64,000 nt of DNA from Syncephalis plumigaleata (GCA_025201365.1 JAIXMF010000001.1:1612001-1676000), one strand, 5' to 3'; positions 51,760 to 63,293 are shown, counted from the stretch's first letter. Translations and numbers: made by a program. The notes: generated by a model from the sequence alone, not told the origin.

Positions 51760-52651
51760 CTACTTGATGATGCCCTTGTCTTGTCTGTAATCATAATGGA
51801 TTAGTATGGGTATGATTATCTGTTGGATTATCACTTACTGCTTATTCCTATCATTTAATTAACGTATATCGTATTGTGATTAGCACGTCGTAAATGACGA
51901 TTGAAATGATAACTTACGTCCTGTCATACAAGGACATATGAATTGGCGCCATAATTAGTACAGTCATATGTTGCAGTCAGAATAATGACTTACAGCCTGG
52001 TATGCAAACATACGTGGATCATATGCCATATGGTGCTTAGTATGTCAGGTATTGTAGTCAGAATTGTAACTTACGACCTATCATAACGAAATCATGTGCC
52101 ACGTTATAATTAGTATTTCATTCATTACGGTCAAATGAAGACTTACCCACTATCATACAAAAACATATGTCAATCATATACCATGCTGTAATTAGTACAT
52201 CCATGCATAATAGCCAGAACGGTAACTTACGCCCTATCGTACAAATATATGAATTATGTGCCATAATGTGATTAGCGTATTTTATAATATAATCAGAATG
52301 GTAACTTACAGACACTTGAAAATGTAATCACATATGATATTGATTCGTATTACAATTAACATAGTACTTGTTATGATTAATAGAAGAGCTTACTGCGTGG
52401 GACTAACAAATGAATAGGTAGAATAACATTATGATGTGATTAGCACGTCAAAACAACCATTAATATACATGAACTTACGATCTATCGGTAATCACCGGTG
52501 GACAATGAAACAATAGGCTACGATTAGTACATCAATTGATAGGGTCATGGCCGACATACCACGACGATCCAGGCAGGTGCTGCTTCGACGAGGTCAGACT
52601 GGTGACAGCGACAATGGCGACGGCAATAGCGATAACGGCAGAGAACTTCAT
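51760..52651 (-). CDS. small secreted peptide gene built from microexons (3, 5 and 9 nt)
   Basis: Exon 1 (52560-52651) gives a signal peptide, MKFSAVIAIAVAIVAVTSL, shared with the gene at 63.9 kb. Exon 2 is 52479-52517 (39 nt). After it come exons of 9 nt (52394-52402), 5 nt (52310-52314), five of 3 nt (52231-52233, 52147-52149, 52075-52077, 51994-51996, 51918-51920; GGC, TGG, GTC, GCT, GAC) and 9 nt (51839-51847), then a last exon from 51784 ending at a TAG at 51760-51762. Every junction has GTRWGY-type donors, a CTAAY-like branch site and AG. All exons but the 5-nt one keep the frame; leaving it out gives about 60 residues ending NKQQDKGIIK. The relic at 53.2 kb has the last two exon sequences fused in the same frame. 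Exon use is my reading; transcripts are needed. Function unknown; likely a secreted peptide or effector. Confidence 0.5.
51838..52314 (-). repeat. tandem array of about 72-84-bp intron-plus-microexon units
   Basis: Read on the minus strand, diverged units follow one another. Each runs GTAAGT, a TTACCATTCTGA-like stretch, TACTAAT or GCTAATCAC, a CATATGATT-like stretch, and YYATGATAG or a similar acceptor, then three bases, then the next GTAAGT. Implied intron lengths are 76, 81, 69, 78, 73 and 70 bp, then a last one of 54 bp. Units are clearly related but only partly identical, so the duplication is old while the splice signals are preserved. Confidence 0.8.
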
Positions 52652-53085
52652 GTTGATGTTGGCCTGTGGAATGGATAGACAGATAAGTTGACTAGAACAA
52701 GAGTAGAAAGTAGTGAGAGAGTAGAGTAGAGTAGATAGTAGCTAGAGTAGAATAGAGTAGAAGAGTGAGTATGAAGATGGCAAGTCGAGTGTGTCAAAAG
52801 TGCTTGATTTATAGTCGAGATGATGATGGTGGATATTGGTATAGCCGAGTTGTCAATCCATTGCTTGTAGGTAGTACACCGAACAGATGGTACCAATTAG
52901 ATGAACGGTGGTTGTCTGTCATGTCGTGTAACCGCATGATCTATCAATTGTCCGAATCTACACATCATCATTATTATATCAAAATACTCTATCAATAATA
53001 ACGCGTACACTTGCTATAACCATCATGACTGGTTATATTCTATTGAAATGATTGTATTGCAGATCATGTGTATGAATATAGATTG
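52652..53085. other. promoter region of the microexon gene, no gene seen
   Basis: Contains a GTAGAGTAGA-like run near 52720 and the string ATGAAGATGGCAAGTC at 52769, which recurs with one change near 63981 upstream of the related gene, so the two upstream regions share ancestry. Confidence 0.5.
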
Positions 53086-53241
53086 ACATATTTATTCAAT
53101 AAATGACTGAATGATCTTGTAGATATATTTCTTGATCCAAGGAATAATGACTTGAATACCTATATATCTACTTGATGATGTCTTGTCTTGTCAGCTTATT
53201 GAATTCTTTCAAAAAGTTGCTTAAGCTGGTCAAGAAGCTGT
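53086..53241 (-). pseudogene. 3' exon and untranslated-region relic of the secreted peptide family
   Basis: From an acceptor at 53242-53245 the minus strand reads DSFLTSLSNFLKEFNKLTRQ and then DIIK with a TAG at 53168-53170, followed by the family's 3' untranslated sequence and AATAAA signal. The text AATAAGC..ACAAGACAAG..ATCATCAAG matches the last two exons of the microexon gene joined together. No signal peptide lies upstream, so this is a 5'-truncated relic or the last exon of a gene I cannot complete. Confidence 0.5.
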
Positions 53242-53439
53242 CTAGTAGTATTGTTTATTCAAGAAATAAATGATTACAACTTGATGTGATTAAAGCAATG
53301 ATAGACCGCTATTCTTCTATAATGAATGGAAGCAGTCTAATGGTGTAGTCCGTATGCTTCTGTACACCATCCCAGATTACATCATGCGACAGGTGTTCAA
53401 CGCCCGCTTCCAAGATCAATTAAGTAGCGGTTTACACGG

Positions 53440-53553
53440 CTACTTAGGCAATGTTATAATCTGACCAGACCGACAAAGCAATTGTCCATTTGGCTCGTTC
53501 CACATTGTACATTTCATTTCAAAGCCACACTTGCTGTTCATTGGATTCAAGCA
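53440..53553 (-). other. Cys-containing exon-like frame, possible relic
   Basis: After an ACATTACAG acceptor, the minus strand encodes 37 residues beginning CLNPMNSKCGFEMKCTMWNE and carrying four Cys (positions 1, 9, 15, 27), ending at a TAG. On the other strand, 53303-53463 encodes a coding-like stretch (FFYNEWKQSNGVVRMLLYTI and MRQVFNARFQDQLSSG) preceded by a TGATAG acceptor. Neither connects to a start. They may be fragments left by recombination at this locus. Confidence 0.3.
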
Positions 53554-53678
53554 CTGTAATGTGTAGAATGGGAAGGGTAAAGCAAGGCAGGTACAATCTC
53601 AAATTAATACAATAAAAAAGAAAAAAATAAGAAAAATATTATTTCCTCCTCTCTTTTATTTGTTAGTAGTTAAAGATT

Positions 53679-56600
53679 ATGGCCAAGCACAGCAATCGAC
53701 GTGGTAGACGTGGACAAAAGAAGAAGGACGAGGAGAAGCGAGCAGAGAACCGTGAACTTGAAGCTCGCTATGAACCAGAGCAACGAGAGAAGCGTCGACT
53801 TGAAATATTTGTTGACACCGCTGGTCAACCGGAATCAGCGGTAGAAACGACTACACCCACCTATAATGAAGAGGAGGAGAAGGAGGAAGTCGTTCCAGCA
53901 ACAAAGGAGCCAACTAAAATCACTGCACCTACTGTTCAGACGAGGGTCATACCAACACGTAGAGGGAATGAAGCGTCGAGAGAAACTGCACCACAGGTTA
54001 ACTTTGGTTTAATTAGCGAAGCACTACAGGAGTATTTGAATGGTGTTCATGATGTCATTGATAGTGAACAACTACAAAGCGATGAAGGTAAGTTAGCGAG
54101 TTATCCTATCGAGTATATACTAATCGTGTATATCGATGATGTAGAGCGTCAAGTATTCCTACAAAACGTATACAATGAAGTGGCAGGTCATGAACTCAAA
54201 CTGCTCGGTGATCCCAATTGCTCTGTCACCTTAGAGAAACTATTCATCATGTCGAATGCATCACAAATCCTTGCCCTATTGCATATTATTCAAGAGCGGT
54301 AAGTGTAGCAGTATTAATGGTTCACTATGCATAGATGTATTAATTGTATACTAGTCTAATCGATGTTGTATCCCATCGATTTGCATCTCATGGCTGTCAA
54401 ACCCTACTTAAACAAGCGGCACTAATGGTCGATAAGGTATGAACGAGCGTCAGATCACAAGTATTGATTATTTACTTATCTTCTGTTCAATAATAACAAT
54501 AATAATAACTAGGAATTACGCCAAGATGAATCTATGATGGATTCACCATCTGATATGATGACATGCTTGTTGGAGATTCAACAACAGTTGACACCACATG
54601 TTGTACCATTAATGATGGACGTGTTCGGTTCACATATTATTCGCTCATTGCTATTTATATTTACGGGAAAACCTATGGAGGATGAGGCTACAACGCAGAC
54701 ATCCAATAAAGGAGGAATACGCAGTAAACGTTCTGCTCAATTCTCTACGCATCACATAAAAGAAGGAACAAAGGTAATGTGACTAGGCAATCTATAATGA
54801 TCATTTACAAATAACGATTCATTTCTATTGATAGCATACATCCATGGACATACTTAAAGTGCCTCATCAATTTATCGATGCGAACAATAAGCTTGTAATG
54901 CAAATCATTAATGGATTGAATGTGGCGAAACTACGCGATCTCTCCTTTGATGCTATGGCCAATCCGGTATTCCAGGTAAGTTGCTAGCATTGCAAGTTGA
55001 TTGTAACTATATCAATCACTAATGAATGACACGCATATGTACATGTATATGTATATAGTTGTTATTGGAATTAGAGAAAAGTAAACATATTCAATTGGAT
55101 AGTAGTTCATTCCTAGATCGTTTTCTACTTGGATTAGATCAGGGTAAGTGTTTAAATAAATATATACACTTGTAATAATAATAATGCTGTTACTAATCAA
55201 ATGATTAGATGAGCAATCCGAGCATTATCGTGATAGTATTCGTTATTTGTCAGCATTAGCACGAGATCGAGTTGGCTCTCATTTATTGGAACGATTTATT
55301 GCGGTAATAACTAGTGATACCAGTAATATTATTAGTAGTAGTAATAATAACAATAATGATCATATTAGTCTGCCTCTCCTCAAGTATTTACTCGACTATT
55401 CAATGGAATATTCCGAGGAAAACTACGTGAACTCTGTCAGGATCCAGTGGCTAATTTTGTTGTACAACGCTTGATGCCTGCGTGTAATGGTCCTCAGCAA
55501 TTGGAACTTGTATTGGCAGAGATTGTCCCCCTATTCCCTGATCTGTACAAAACACGGCCTGGTGTATTGCGTAGTGCTGTGGATGCTTGTAACAAGTTGA
55601 ACTGCGGCTATAAAGGTGTAGTTAAAGGATTGAAAGATGCGGTGAAGATGCAGTCGCGTGATGATGATCCACTATTTGGTTCGGTATATATTCGATTGCA
55701 AACACTAGAGGTAAATAATAATAGTGATAGTAATAATAATGATTCATCTACTCAATACTATGAATAGGAGTACAAATCGTATGCAATTTCACGTTTCCAT
55801 GTACAAGGCTCGCTTATTCTACAGTCATTATTGAGGTTCCCCGAAGAACGTAATCGAATTGTGATTAATAGGTTAGTAATGATGATCTATTTAGTTCCTT
55901 TCTAATCTAATGAAATGTATACACTAGTTTATTGGGACTCAATAAGCAAGAGTTAATGAAATGGTCGTGTAATGCCATTTCTTCCCGTGTACTCGAGTCA
56001 TTCTTTACAGTGGATGCAGTATCCGTAAAGACAAAGCGTAAACTAGCAGAACAATGGACGGGCAGTTTCCATCAATTGGCATTGGATCGATATGGCGGTC
56101 ATGTACTTGATCGTTACTGGATTGTCGCTGATCTAGCTCATAAGGTAATGAATGAATGAATAATTAGTTACATAATGATCCATAGTGTTATTTACTAATA
56201 GATGACATGATATATATATAGGAAACTATCGCGCAAGAATTACTCGCTCATGAACAGACACTTTACGCATCCATGCATGGCAAGTTTATTCTACGTAATT
56301 GTCGTATTGATCAGTTTAAACGAAGACGCGAACAATGGCGACAACAACAACAAGGACAATCAAAGAAGCAGATGCTATTTGCAGATATCATTCAATCCTC
56401 TTCAGGAAAGGTAAGTCATCATGTTCATATACATAATCATTCTTTATTAATAGTCATTATTATTTGTTATAGGAAAATAAGCCCATGTCAACATCATTTA
56501 CAATGGCAACACCCAATACCACTATAACCACAAAGGAGGTATCACTTGATACTAGCAAGAAAGATAAGCGTAAACGATCATTGAATGATGATGATGATGA

Positions 56601-56784
56601 TGCCACTATCAATGATGAACATAAAGAATCGACAAGCAATGCCATAGAAAAGAAGAAGAAAAAGAAGAAGAAAGAAGACAAGAAAGCAGATCAAGATCTT
56701 TCTATGGTGTTGGATGCCATTAAAGCAACAACAAAGACAACAAGTAAAAAGTCAAAGAAATCTAAATCTTCCTCAAAAGCATAA
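53679..56784 (+). CDS. NOP9: nucleolar Pumilio-repeat protein Nop9
   Basis: Nop9 binds pre-18S rRNA through Pumilio repeats and is needed for small ribosomal subunit maturation. Eleven exons: 53679-54087, 54145-54298, 54355-54436, 54513-54773, 54835-54975, 55059-55143, 55209-55710, 55768-55871, 55928-56144, 56222-56410 and 56473-56784; about 818 residues. The basic N-terminus (RRGRRGQKKKDEEKR) is followed by Pumilio-type text: SHRFASHGCQTLLKQ, VFGSHIIRSLL, DRVGSHLLERFI, DPVANFVVQRLM, SSRVLESFF, RYGGHVLDRYW and HGKFILRN. The C-terminus is Lys-rich (KKKKKKKEDKK), a nucleolar signal. One base is missing near 55420, between MEYS and GKLRELCQDPVANF; given the intact flanks I suspect an assembly error. 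Confidence 0.88.
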
Positions 56785-57214
56785 TCATAAGAGTTATTAT
56801 TCATTAATAAACGCTAGACTTTGTCATATTCCTGTTAGTGTTATTAGTTAGATATGTTTACAAGTAAGTTGTCATCAGATTGGTAAGGAGTAATCAGGCA
56901 ATGTCGATTATAATACACAGAATATTATCGACGCCAGACAATCCAGCTATCTGATTGTGTTCATTCTTACTGATCCATGTAGAAGACATGCTCTATGAAT
57001 AAATAAAGGAAGAGTACGCTTACAATAATTGGTCAGGTTGAGTACAAAGAGAAATAGTTCGAGTAGTCGCGCAAGTCGTGTAGAGCGTGATCACACTAAA
57101 CACGATAATGATTATGGGATAAATAATGAAAGATTATTTCATTCATCATACAAAAGCGTTTTTTGTTGTTTTGTTGTTGCTGTTGTTACCTTAGTATTTA
57201 CTCATCTTCTCGTC
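56785..57214. other. intergenic between NOP9 and ISY1, no gene seen
   Basis: Holds the NOP9 3' end (TTAATAAACG at 56802) and the ISY1 leader. The frame at 57029-57289 overlaps the ISY1 start region and has no other support. Confidence 0.5.
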
Positions 57215-58436
57215 ATGGTAAGCACTTTTATATTATACACGAGTGTATTAGCTAACAATATACATGTTAACTATATGCTACATCTATGATAATGTATAGG
57301 CACGTAATCAGGAAAAAGCACAGTAAGTAGCGTGATAAAGGTATGCGCGTTTCAATCAGATCAGTTGTAGTAATGACTCTGCTTGATAGATCGATGCTAC
57401 ATCGTTTCCGCCAAATACAAGCGGCGGAAGCAGGTGTTATTAGTGTGACGGGTCGTCGTCCACCACGAGCCAGCACTTGTACGAATGTCAATGAAGTCGA
57501 ACAATGGAGACACTATTTTATACAAGAGATTTCGCGTAAAGTATCACAGATACAAAATGGTAGGTGTGATACAATGCAATGACTACGATCGATACTGATA
57601 TATATATATGTGTGTGTGTCTATCTAGTTGGATTGCCAGAATCACAGATTCGCGAACTTAACGATGAAATCAATCGATTAATGCGTGTAAAACGAGCCTG
57701 GGAGCATCGACTTAAAGATTTAGGCGGTGCTGACTATACGGTAATCTAGAAGTATTTATAAACAAGCCATTTCAATAGTAATCATGATCATTTATTAGCG
57801 AGTGGCATCACGTATGCTTGACGCGGAAGGACGAGAGATTCCCGGTACTAGAGGTTACAAGTAAGTCTAGTGATGCATGGATGATTTGCTCATCTGCTCA
57901 TGAATTTGGATATGAATAGATACTTTGGACGAGCAAAAGAATTACCAGGTGTACGTGAACTACTCGAAACACAAGGTAAATAGCATGGCAAAAGTGACTA
58001 TGGTTGATGCTAATACTCGAGCTCATCTACTATTTATTTAGCATTGGAACCGACACCCAAATTGGAATCTGATTTGCATAAACGTGTTGATGCCGATTAC
58101 TACGGCTATCGAGACGAAGAAGATGGTCAGCTATTAGCGTATGAAAAGGAACAAGCCGATGAAGGTAGAGGCAATAGTTGCACAATGTGTTCACTCTACG
58201 TGCTATAGACTAACCTTGATCATTGTCTAGTATGGAAGCAGCTGAACGAGCAATTCGATAGTAACATGGAAGTGACGAGCAATGAGAATGCTGCATCAGA
58301 TATAGTTACCGAACTGATTAATGGTAAAGAAGGATTTCGTGTTCATGTTAATGTACCCACTGCATCCGATGTAGAAGCTTACCTTGTACGACGACGTAAG
58401 CAAGAGTTAATGGATCGATATGCGACAGAAGATTAG
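57215..58436 (+). CDS. ISY1: spliceosome factor Isy1
   Basis: Isy1 belongs to the NineTeen complex and tunes the first catalytic step of splicing. Eight exons: 57215-57217, 57300-57322, 57390-57559, 57628-57740, 57799-57860, 57920-57975, 58042-58164 and 58231-58436; 251 residues, in frame throughout. The first coding exon is just the ATG, the second 23 nt; together they give [20 protein letters not shown], the highly conserved Isy1 N-terminus. Further family text: [52 protein letters not shown] and the C-terminal [20 protein letters not shown]. The match to the family N-terminus is what fixes the tiny first exons. Confidence 0.92.
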
Positions 58437-59090
58437 AGCTACTGATTTCCTATAATAAATTGTGTTTATTTATACGTGTATCTATTTGATAGTTATGACA
58501 AAAACTATTATTATTACTAGTTTTGCGGGCTTATTTGTATGGTTACACCTTTGATTTTTCTTTTAACAGCGCCCACGTCCCCACTGTCACTATAATTAGT
58601 CGTCTTCTTTCGTTTTCCTACGTTATCTCGCGTGCACTGTTAATCCTTCGCTTACTCTCTCTCATTCATTCGCTCACTCATTCGCTCATTCTTCCATTCT
58701 TCACATTGAGCTATTCCTACTCGTACGAGCCTACTATCGAAGGAGGTGTACCGTTCTATCGTGGCTATTGCTTCTGTAACTAGTTAAACGTAAGTAGACT
58801 GAATGCATATAATCACCATGCATATATACGTATGTATATACATACGTACATCCACTATAGACTGTGCATTATAGCACCGTTGTGGTTAGTCTAGTTGTAG
58901 TAAGCTACAAGATTGGTGAAATCATTTGATTCTCTAGTTAAAAGTGGAGGGGATTGAGATTAGTAACGCAGCACAGATGATGATAGAAGAGTTTAATCGC
59001 CGCTAATCTATTGATTCTATATAACTGACTATTATTCTTTTGCTCGTACTATCTGTATGCGTGTAGGTAGTGTACATCTGGAATTCCACC
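58437..59090. other. intergenic between ISY1 and transportin, no gene seen
   Basis: Pyrimidine-rich DNA (CTCACTCATTCGCTC-like tracts near 58670) and a leader-like stretch before the transportin ATG. The short frame 58523-58783 looks like low complexity only. Confidence 0.5.
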
Positions 59091-62000
59091 ATGGATTGGG
59101 TACCACAGCAGGAGGGTATGCAACAGTTGTTGCGACTCCTTCACGATTCCATTTCACCGGATAATAAGGTTCAAACTGCAGTTCAAGAGGTAAGCATACT
59201 TGTTAGTGATGATGATGACGATGATGATTACGTATTAATGGCTGCTTGACATGTGACATACCATTCGATGATCACTCTTGATTGATTGATTAATAGCAAT
59301 TAAAGTCGTTTAATGCCATTCCCGACTACAACAACTATTTGGTCTATATATTGTCGCAAATGCCACAAGAGGATGTCTCGATACGCGCCATTGCCGGTCT
59401 AGTATTAAAGAATAACGTTCGATCACATTATGAGCAAATTCAACCGGTGGTATTGGAGTATGTCAAGCATCATTGCTTGCAATCAATTAGTGACGTCGAC
59501 CCGATGGTACGATCTACCGCGGGTATTGTCGTGACAACTATTTTAGCGCGAGCCGGTTTGACAACATGGCCACAAGTGTTGCCAAAACTAATGGAATTGT
59601 TGGATAGTCCACAGGTGGAAGCAGTTGAGGTAAGGTTTTTTATAAAGAGAAGAAAATACATTTATTGACATTTATCAATATATATAAATGTATAATAGGG
59701 TGCATTCAGTGCATTAGAAAAGATTTGTGAGGATTCCACTCGTGAGTTGGAAGATAACATTCAAGGATTCCAACCATCGAGTGTTATGGTGCCTAAATTC
59801 ATCGGCTTCCTTCGCAATGAAAATTCCAAACTACGTGTCTACGCGTTATTGTGCTTGAAGCAATTTACCTTCATTCACTCGACGGCACTATTCGCTCATG
59901 TGGACGAGTATCTATCGGCGTTATTCATGCTAGCTACCGATTCGCAATCGGATGTACGCAAGAATGTCTGCCATACGTTGGTGACATTGTTGGAAGTGCG
60001 TCCCGACACGTTGTCGCCGCATATCAACAATATCGTCGATTATATGTTGCATAGTACGCAGGAGGAGGATGAGGCGGTCGCCCTCGAGGCCTGCGAGTTC
60101 TGGCTTAGTTTCGCGGAGCAGGACATGTTACGCGACCAGTTGCTACCCTACCTGCCACGCGTCATTCCCGTACTACTTAAATGTATGGTCTACAGTGACG
60201 TGGATATTATGAACTTACTCGATGAGGAAGACGGCAATGTACCGGATCGTGAAGAGGATGTTAAACCACGTCATTATCACGCGAAACAACATGAACACGC
60301 GCAAGCTGGTGGTGATTCGAGCAATCGAACTAATGGTCAAGCAGAGAATGCGCCAACTCAAAATGACATCGATAATGACGACGAGGATGGTGATGACGAC
60401 GACGATGACTTTGACGACGATGACGATGATATGATGGGCGAGTGGAATCTACGCAAATGTTCCGCTGCTGCCATCGATATCATGTCCAATGTATTTGAAA
60501 ATGAAATTCTCGAAGTGTTGCTACCACCCATTAAAGAGAAGATCTACAGTCAAGATTGGAAAGAACGGGAAAGTGGTATATTGGCGCTTGGTGCTATTGC
60601 TGAAGGTAAGATTGGAAGAGATAGATTGTCATTATATATTGTTACTTATTCATTATGACATTGTTGCTGTTGTTATTAGGTTGTATTGAAGGCATGTATG
60701 AACATTTGCCTAGTGTCGTTCCTTTCCTACTACAAGCATTGAATGATGCCAATGTAAGTGATGACAAAATGATAAATAATAAACTAATGCTTAACAATTA
60801 CTACTATTCTCTAGCCGTTGGTTCGTTCAATTACCTGTTGGACACTAAGTCGCTACTCGGGATGGATTGTATCCATACAAGATCAAAATGAAAGGCATAA
60901 TCTAATTGGTGCAGTAGTTGAAGGAGTAAGTCAATGCTAGAATTATATATGTGTGTGTGTGATATTAACAATGCTATATGCTTAGTTGATGCGTATGATG
61001 TTGGACAACAACAAGCGTGTTCAAGGTGCCGGTTGCAGTGCATTGGCCACATTCGAGGAGGAAGCCACCGAAGAGTTGATCCCCTTCCTCGAGGCGATTA
61101 TTCGTAATTTTGCATTTGCATTCAGTAAATATCAGCGTAAAAATCTACTCACCCTCTTGGATGCCATTGGCACACTTGCCGATTCCGTGGGCAGTGAATT
61201 GAATCGACCGGAATTCATCGAAGGACTAATGCCATTGATACTGAAGAAATGGCAAACCTTACCAGATGATGATCGTGACTTGTTTGCACTATTAGAGGTA
61301 AATATAAAATAGAACATGATATATATATATGGCTTATATGTATATTGTGATTAACACACACATACACATTCCATCTATAGTCGCTTGCCTCGATTGCCGT
61401 TGCATTGGGTGCTCACTTCCAACCATTCGCCGGTCCTATCTGGGAGAGGTCCGTGCGTATTATTAGTCAACAGTTGATGCAAGCACAAGCCTGCACTCAA
61501 GATCCAACTCTCGAACCACCCGATAAAGACTTTTTAATTGTATCACTTGATCTGCTAAGTGGTCTAGTTCAAGGATTGGGTCAACTCTCGGAGCCATTCA
61601 TCATGGCAAGCGATCCACCTATCCTTACCTTGATGGGTATGAGTATGCAGGTAAGTAGTTGTTTGTCTCGTTTCACTGATGTTTCAATACCATTAGTGTG
61701 TAGTATACTAATATTCTATCAATTAGGATCCATCGAATGAAGTACGTCAATCGGCCTACGCTCTCCTCGGTGACATGACCGTTTGCTGTTTCGAGCATAT
61801 TAAACCGCATTTACAGCAAATCATGCCTATTGTCATTCAAGAGATCGATCCTAAAGCGGAACATGTTGGTGTTTGCAACAATGCTTCCTGGTCGGTCGGC
61901 GAGATTGCCATTCGTGCCGGTGCCGACATTCAGGAATGGATCAACCCGCTACTCGAACGACTCATTCCCCTAGTGGTGCGTAGCAACATTCCACGCTCAT

Positions 62001-62501
62001 TACACGAGAACTCTGCGGTGGCTATCGGTCGACTTGGCGGAGTGAATCCTGCACTTGTAGCACCACACCTCGCGACATTTGCCAAATCATGGTGTGATGC
62101 ATTACAAACGATGCAAGATGATCGCGAGAAAGAATCGGCCTTCCGTGGCATGTGCCAAGTGATCCAGGTCAATCCTAATGGCATGATAGAGGTAAATGAA
62201 AATGGAATGAAATGCGATTATCGAATAGTGCCATACTAATTGCTCATGACTCCATAGTGTTTCCAAGACTATTGCGAAGCAATTCTCGTATGGGATTCAC
62301 CATCTGTGGAACTTAACGAAGTGTTTGGTAAAGTAAGTCATGATGATTATCTCATACTTTGTATATAATTAGTTTATTAACCTATTTGTCATTTAGATTA
62401 TGCATGCTTATAAGGGCTTATTCGGTGCCGAGTGGGATAACTTGATGGGTCGATTCCCGCCTCAGTTACGACAATTGTTACAGGAACGTTACAGCGTGTA
62501 A
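59091..62501 (+). CDS. KAP104: transportin / karyopherin beta-2 (Kap104-type nuclear import receptor)
   Basis: Imports PY-NLS cargoes such as hnRNPs and is released by RanGTP. Ten exons (59091-59189, 59297-59629, 59699-60605, 60680-60753, 60815-60925, 60986-61297, 61381-61650, 61727-62191, 62258-62332, 62397-62501) join without a break to give 916 residues, a typical length. HEAT-repeat text runs throughout: [55 protein letters not shown], an acidic H8 loop ([20 protein letters not shown]), then [42 protein letters not shown] and the end [16 protein letters not shown]. The acidic loop is the element that couples Ran binding to cargo release in this family. Confidence 0.95.
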
Positions 62502-62882
62502 TTGCACCATTGAAAACGGAGATATGAACAGAAACAGCTTGGTCAAAATATATTACATCTTTTATTTCGCGTATAAATGTTGCTATTGATATATATATTC
62601 ATGATTGGAACAAATGTTATTACGCCTATTCTCCTTGTTAAGCCATTCCAATTACGGATAGAGTCTATTGTGAGCTATAACAAATTCGATGGTAAATTAT
62701 AGCGAAATAAATAGGATATATCCTATGAGTGAATGTAAACGGAAGCGAGTAGTTTTATTTTTGGTTTAACTATGCTATGAATTGAATGATGTATGTCATT
62801 ATTATTTGCTTCTTTCCTGTTTAATCGAGATTGCTTATGAAGCACTTATGTAGCCACCATATCAACATCGATTAGTGTAATG
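62502..62882. other. intergenic, no gene seen
   Basis: The 3' flank of transportin; AT-rich, nothing recognised. Confidence 0.5.
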
Positions 62883-62980
62883 ATTAGGATACGACATATT
62901 TATTCAATAAATGATTGATTGATCTTATAGATATACTTGTTGGTCCAAGGAATAATGACTTGAATGGCATGGACACTAAA
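62883..62980 (-). repeat. 3' untranslated relic of the secreted peptide family
   Basis: Nearly identical to 51611-51711 (ACGACATATTTATTCAATAA, GACTTGAATGGCATGGACAC) but ending abruptly at 62980, where unrelated plus-strand sequence begins. A broken duplicate of the 3' end only. Confidence 0.7.
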
Positions 62981-63293
62981 AAGTGCATTAGCACTATGGC
63001 AAGTATATAGAGCGCATGCGGAAGCGTCGTTAAATGATTCGGTGGTTGATAGCTTATCGATGTACGCGAGATGGATAAGTGAGGTACAAAAGCGAATCAA
63101 AGCCGATCTATATCATTCAAAGTTACTTAACAACATGAAGAGGTTCGAGAAGTCGTGGACACGGATAAAGTGTCAATGGTTTGTTTTCGAGTCAGGTGGA
63201 AATGCTTATAACGGTAGAGTGTTATTCAATAATACACTACCAGCAGCATTAAACACGCAACATAATAATACACGGCCTAACGACTCTCGATAA
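62964..63293 (+). CDS. hypothetical frame, coding-like, possible gene fragment
   Basis: An open frame whose central part (SALALWQVYRAHAEASLND, SVVDSLSMYARWISEVQKRI, FEKSWTRIKCQWFVFESGG) has even amino-acid use and helical character, unlike the low-complexity shadows elsewhere. It follows directly on the family relic at 62980, so its first codons are repeat-derived and the real start is probably lost. I do not recognise it; a fragment of a duplicated gene is likeliest. Confidence 0.3.
   Translation: MAWTLKSALALWQVYRAHAEASLNDSVVDSLSMYARWISEVQKRIKADLYHSKLLNNMKRFEKSWTRIKCQWFVFESGGNAYNGRVLFNNTLPAALNTQHNNTRPNDSR

Noticed and set aside
51838-52314. Regularly spaced repeats that might be a CRISPR-like array
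   Set aside because: Units of 72-84 bp are diverged throughout with no constant repeat and variable spacer; the conserved parts are donor, branch and acceptor signals, and the genome is eukaryotic.
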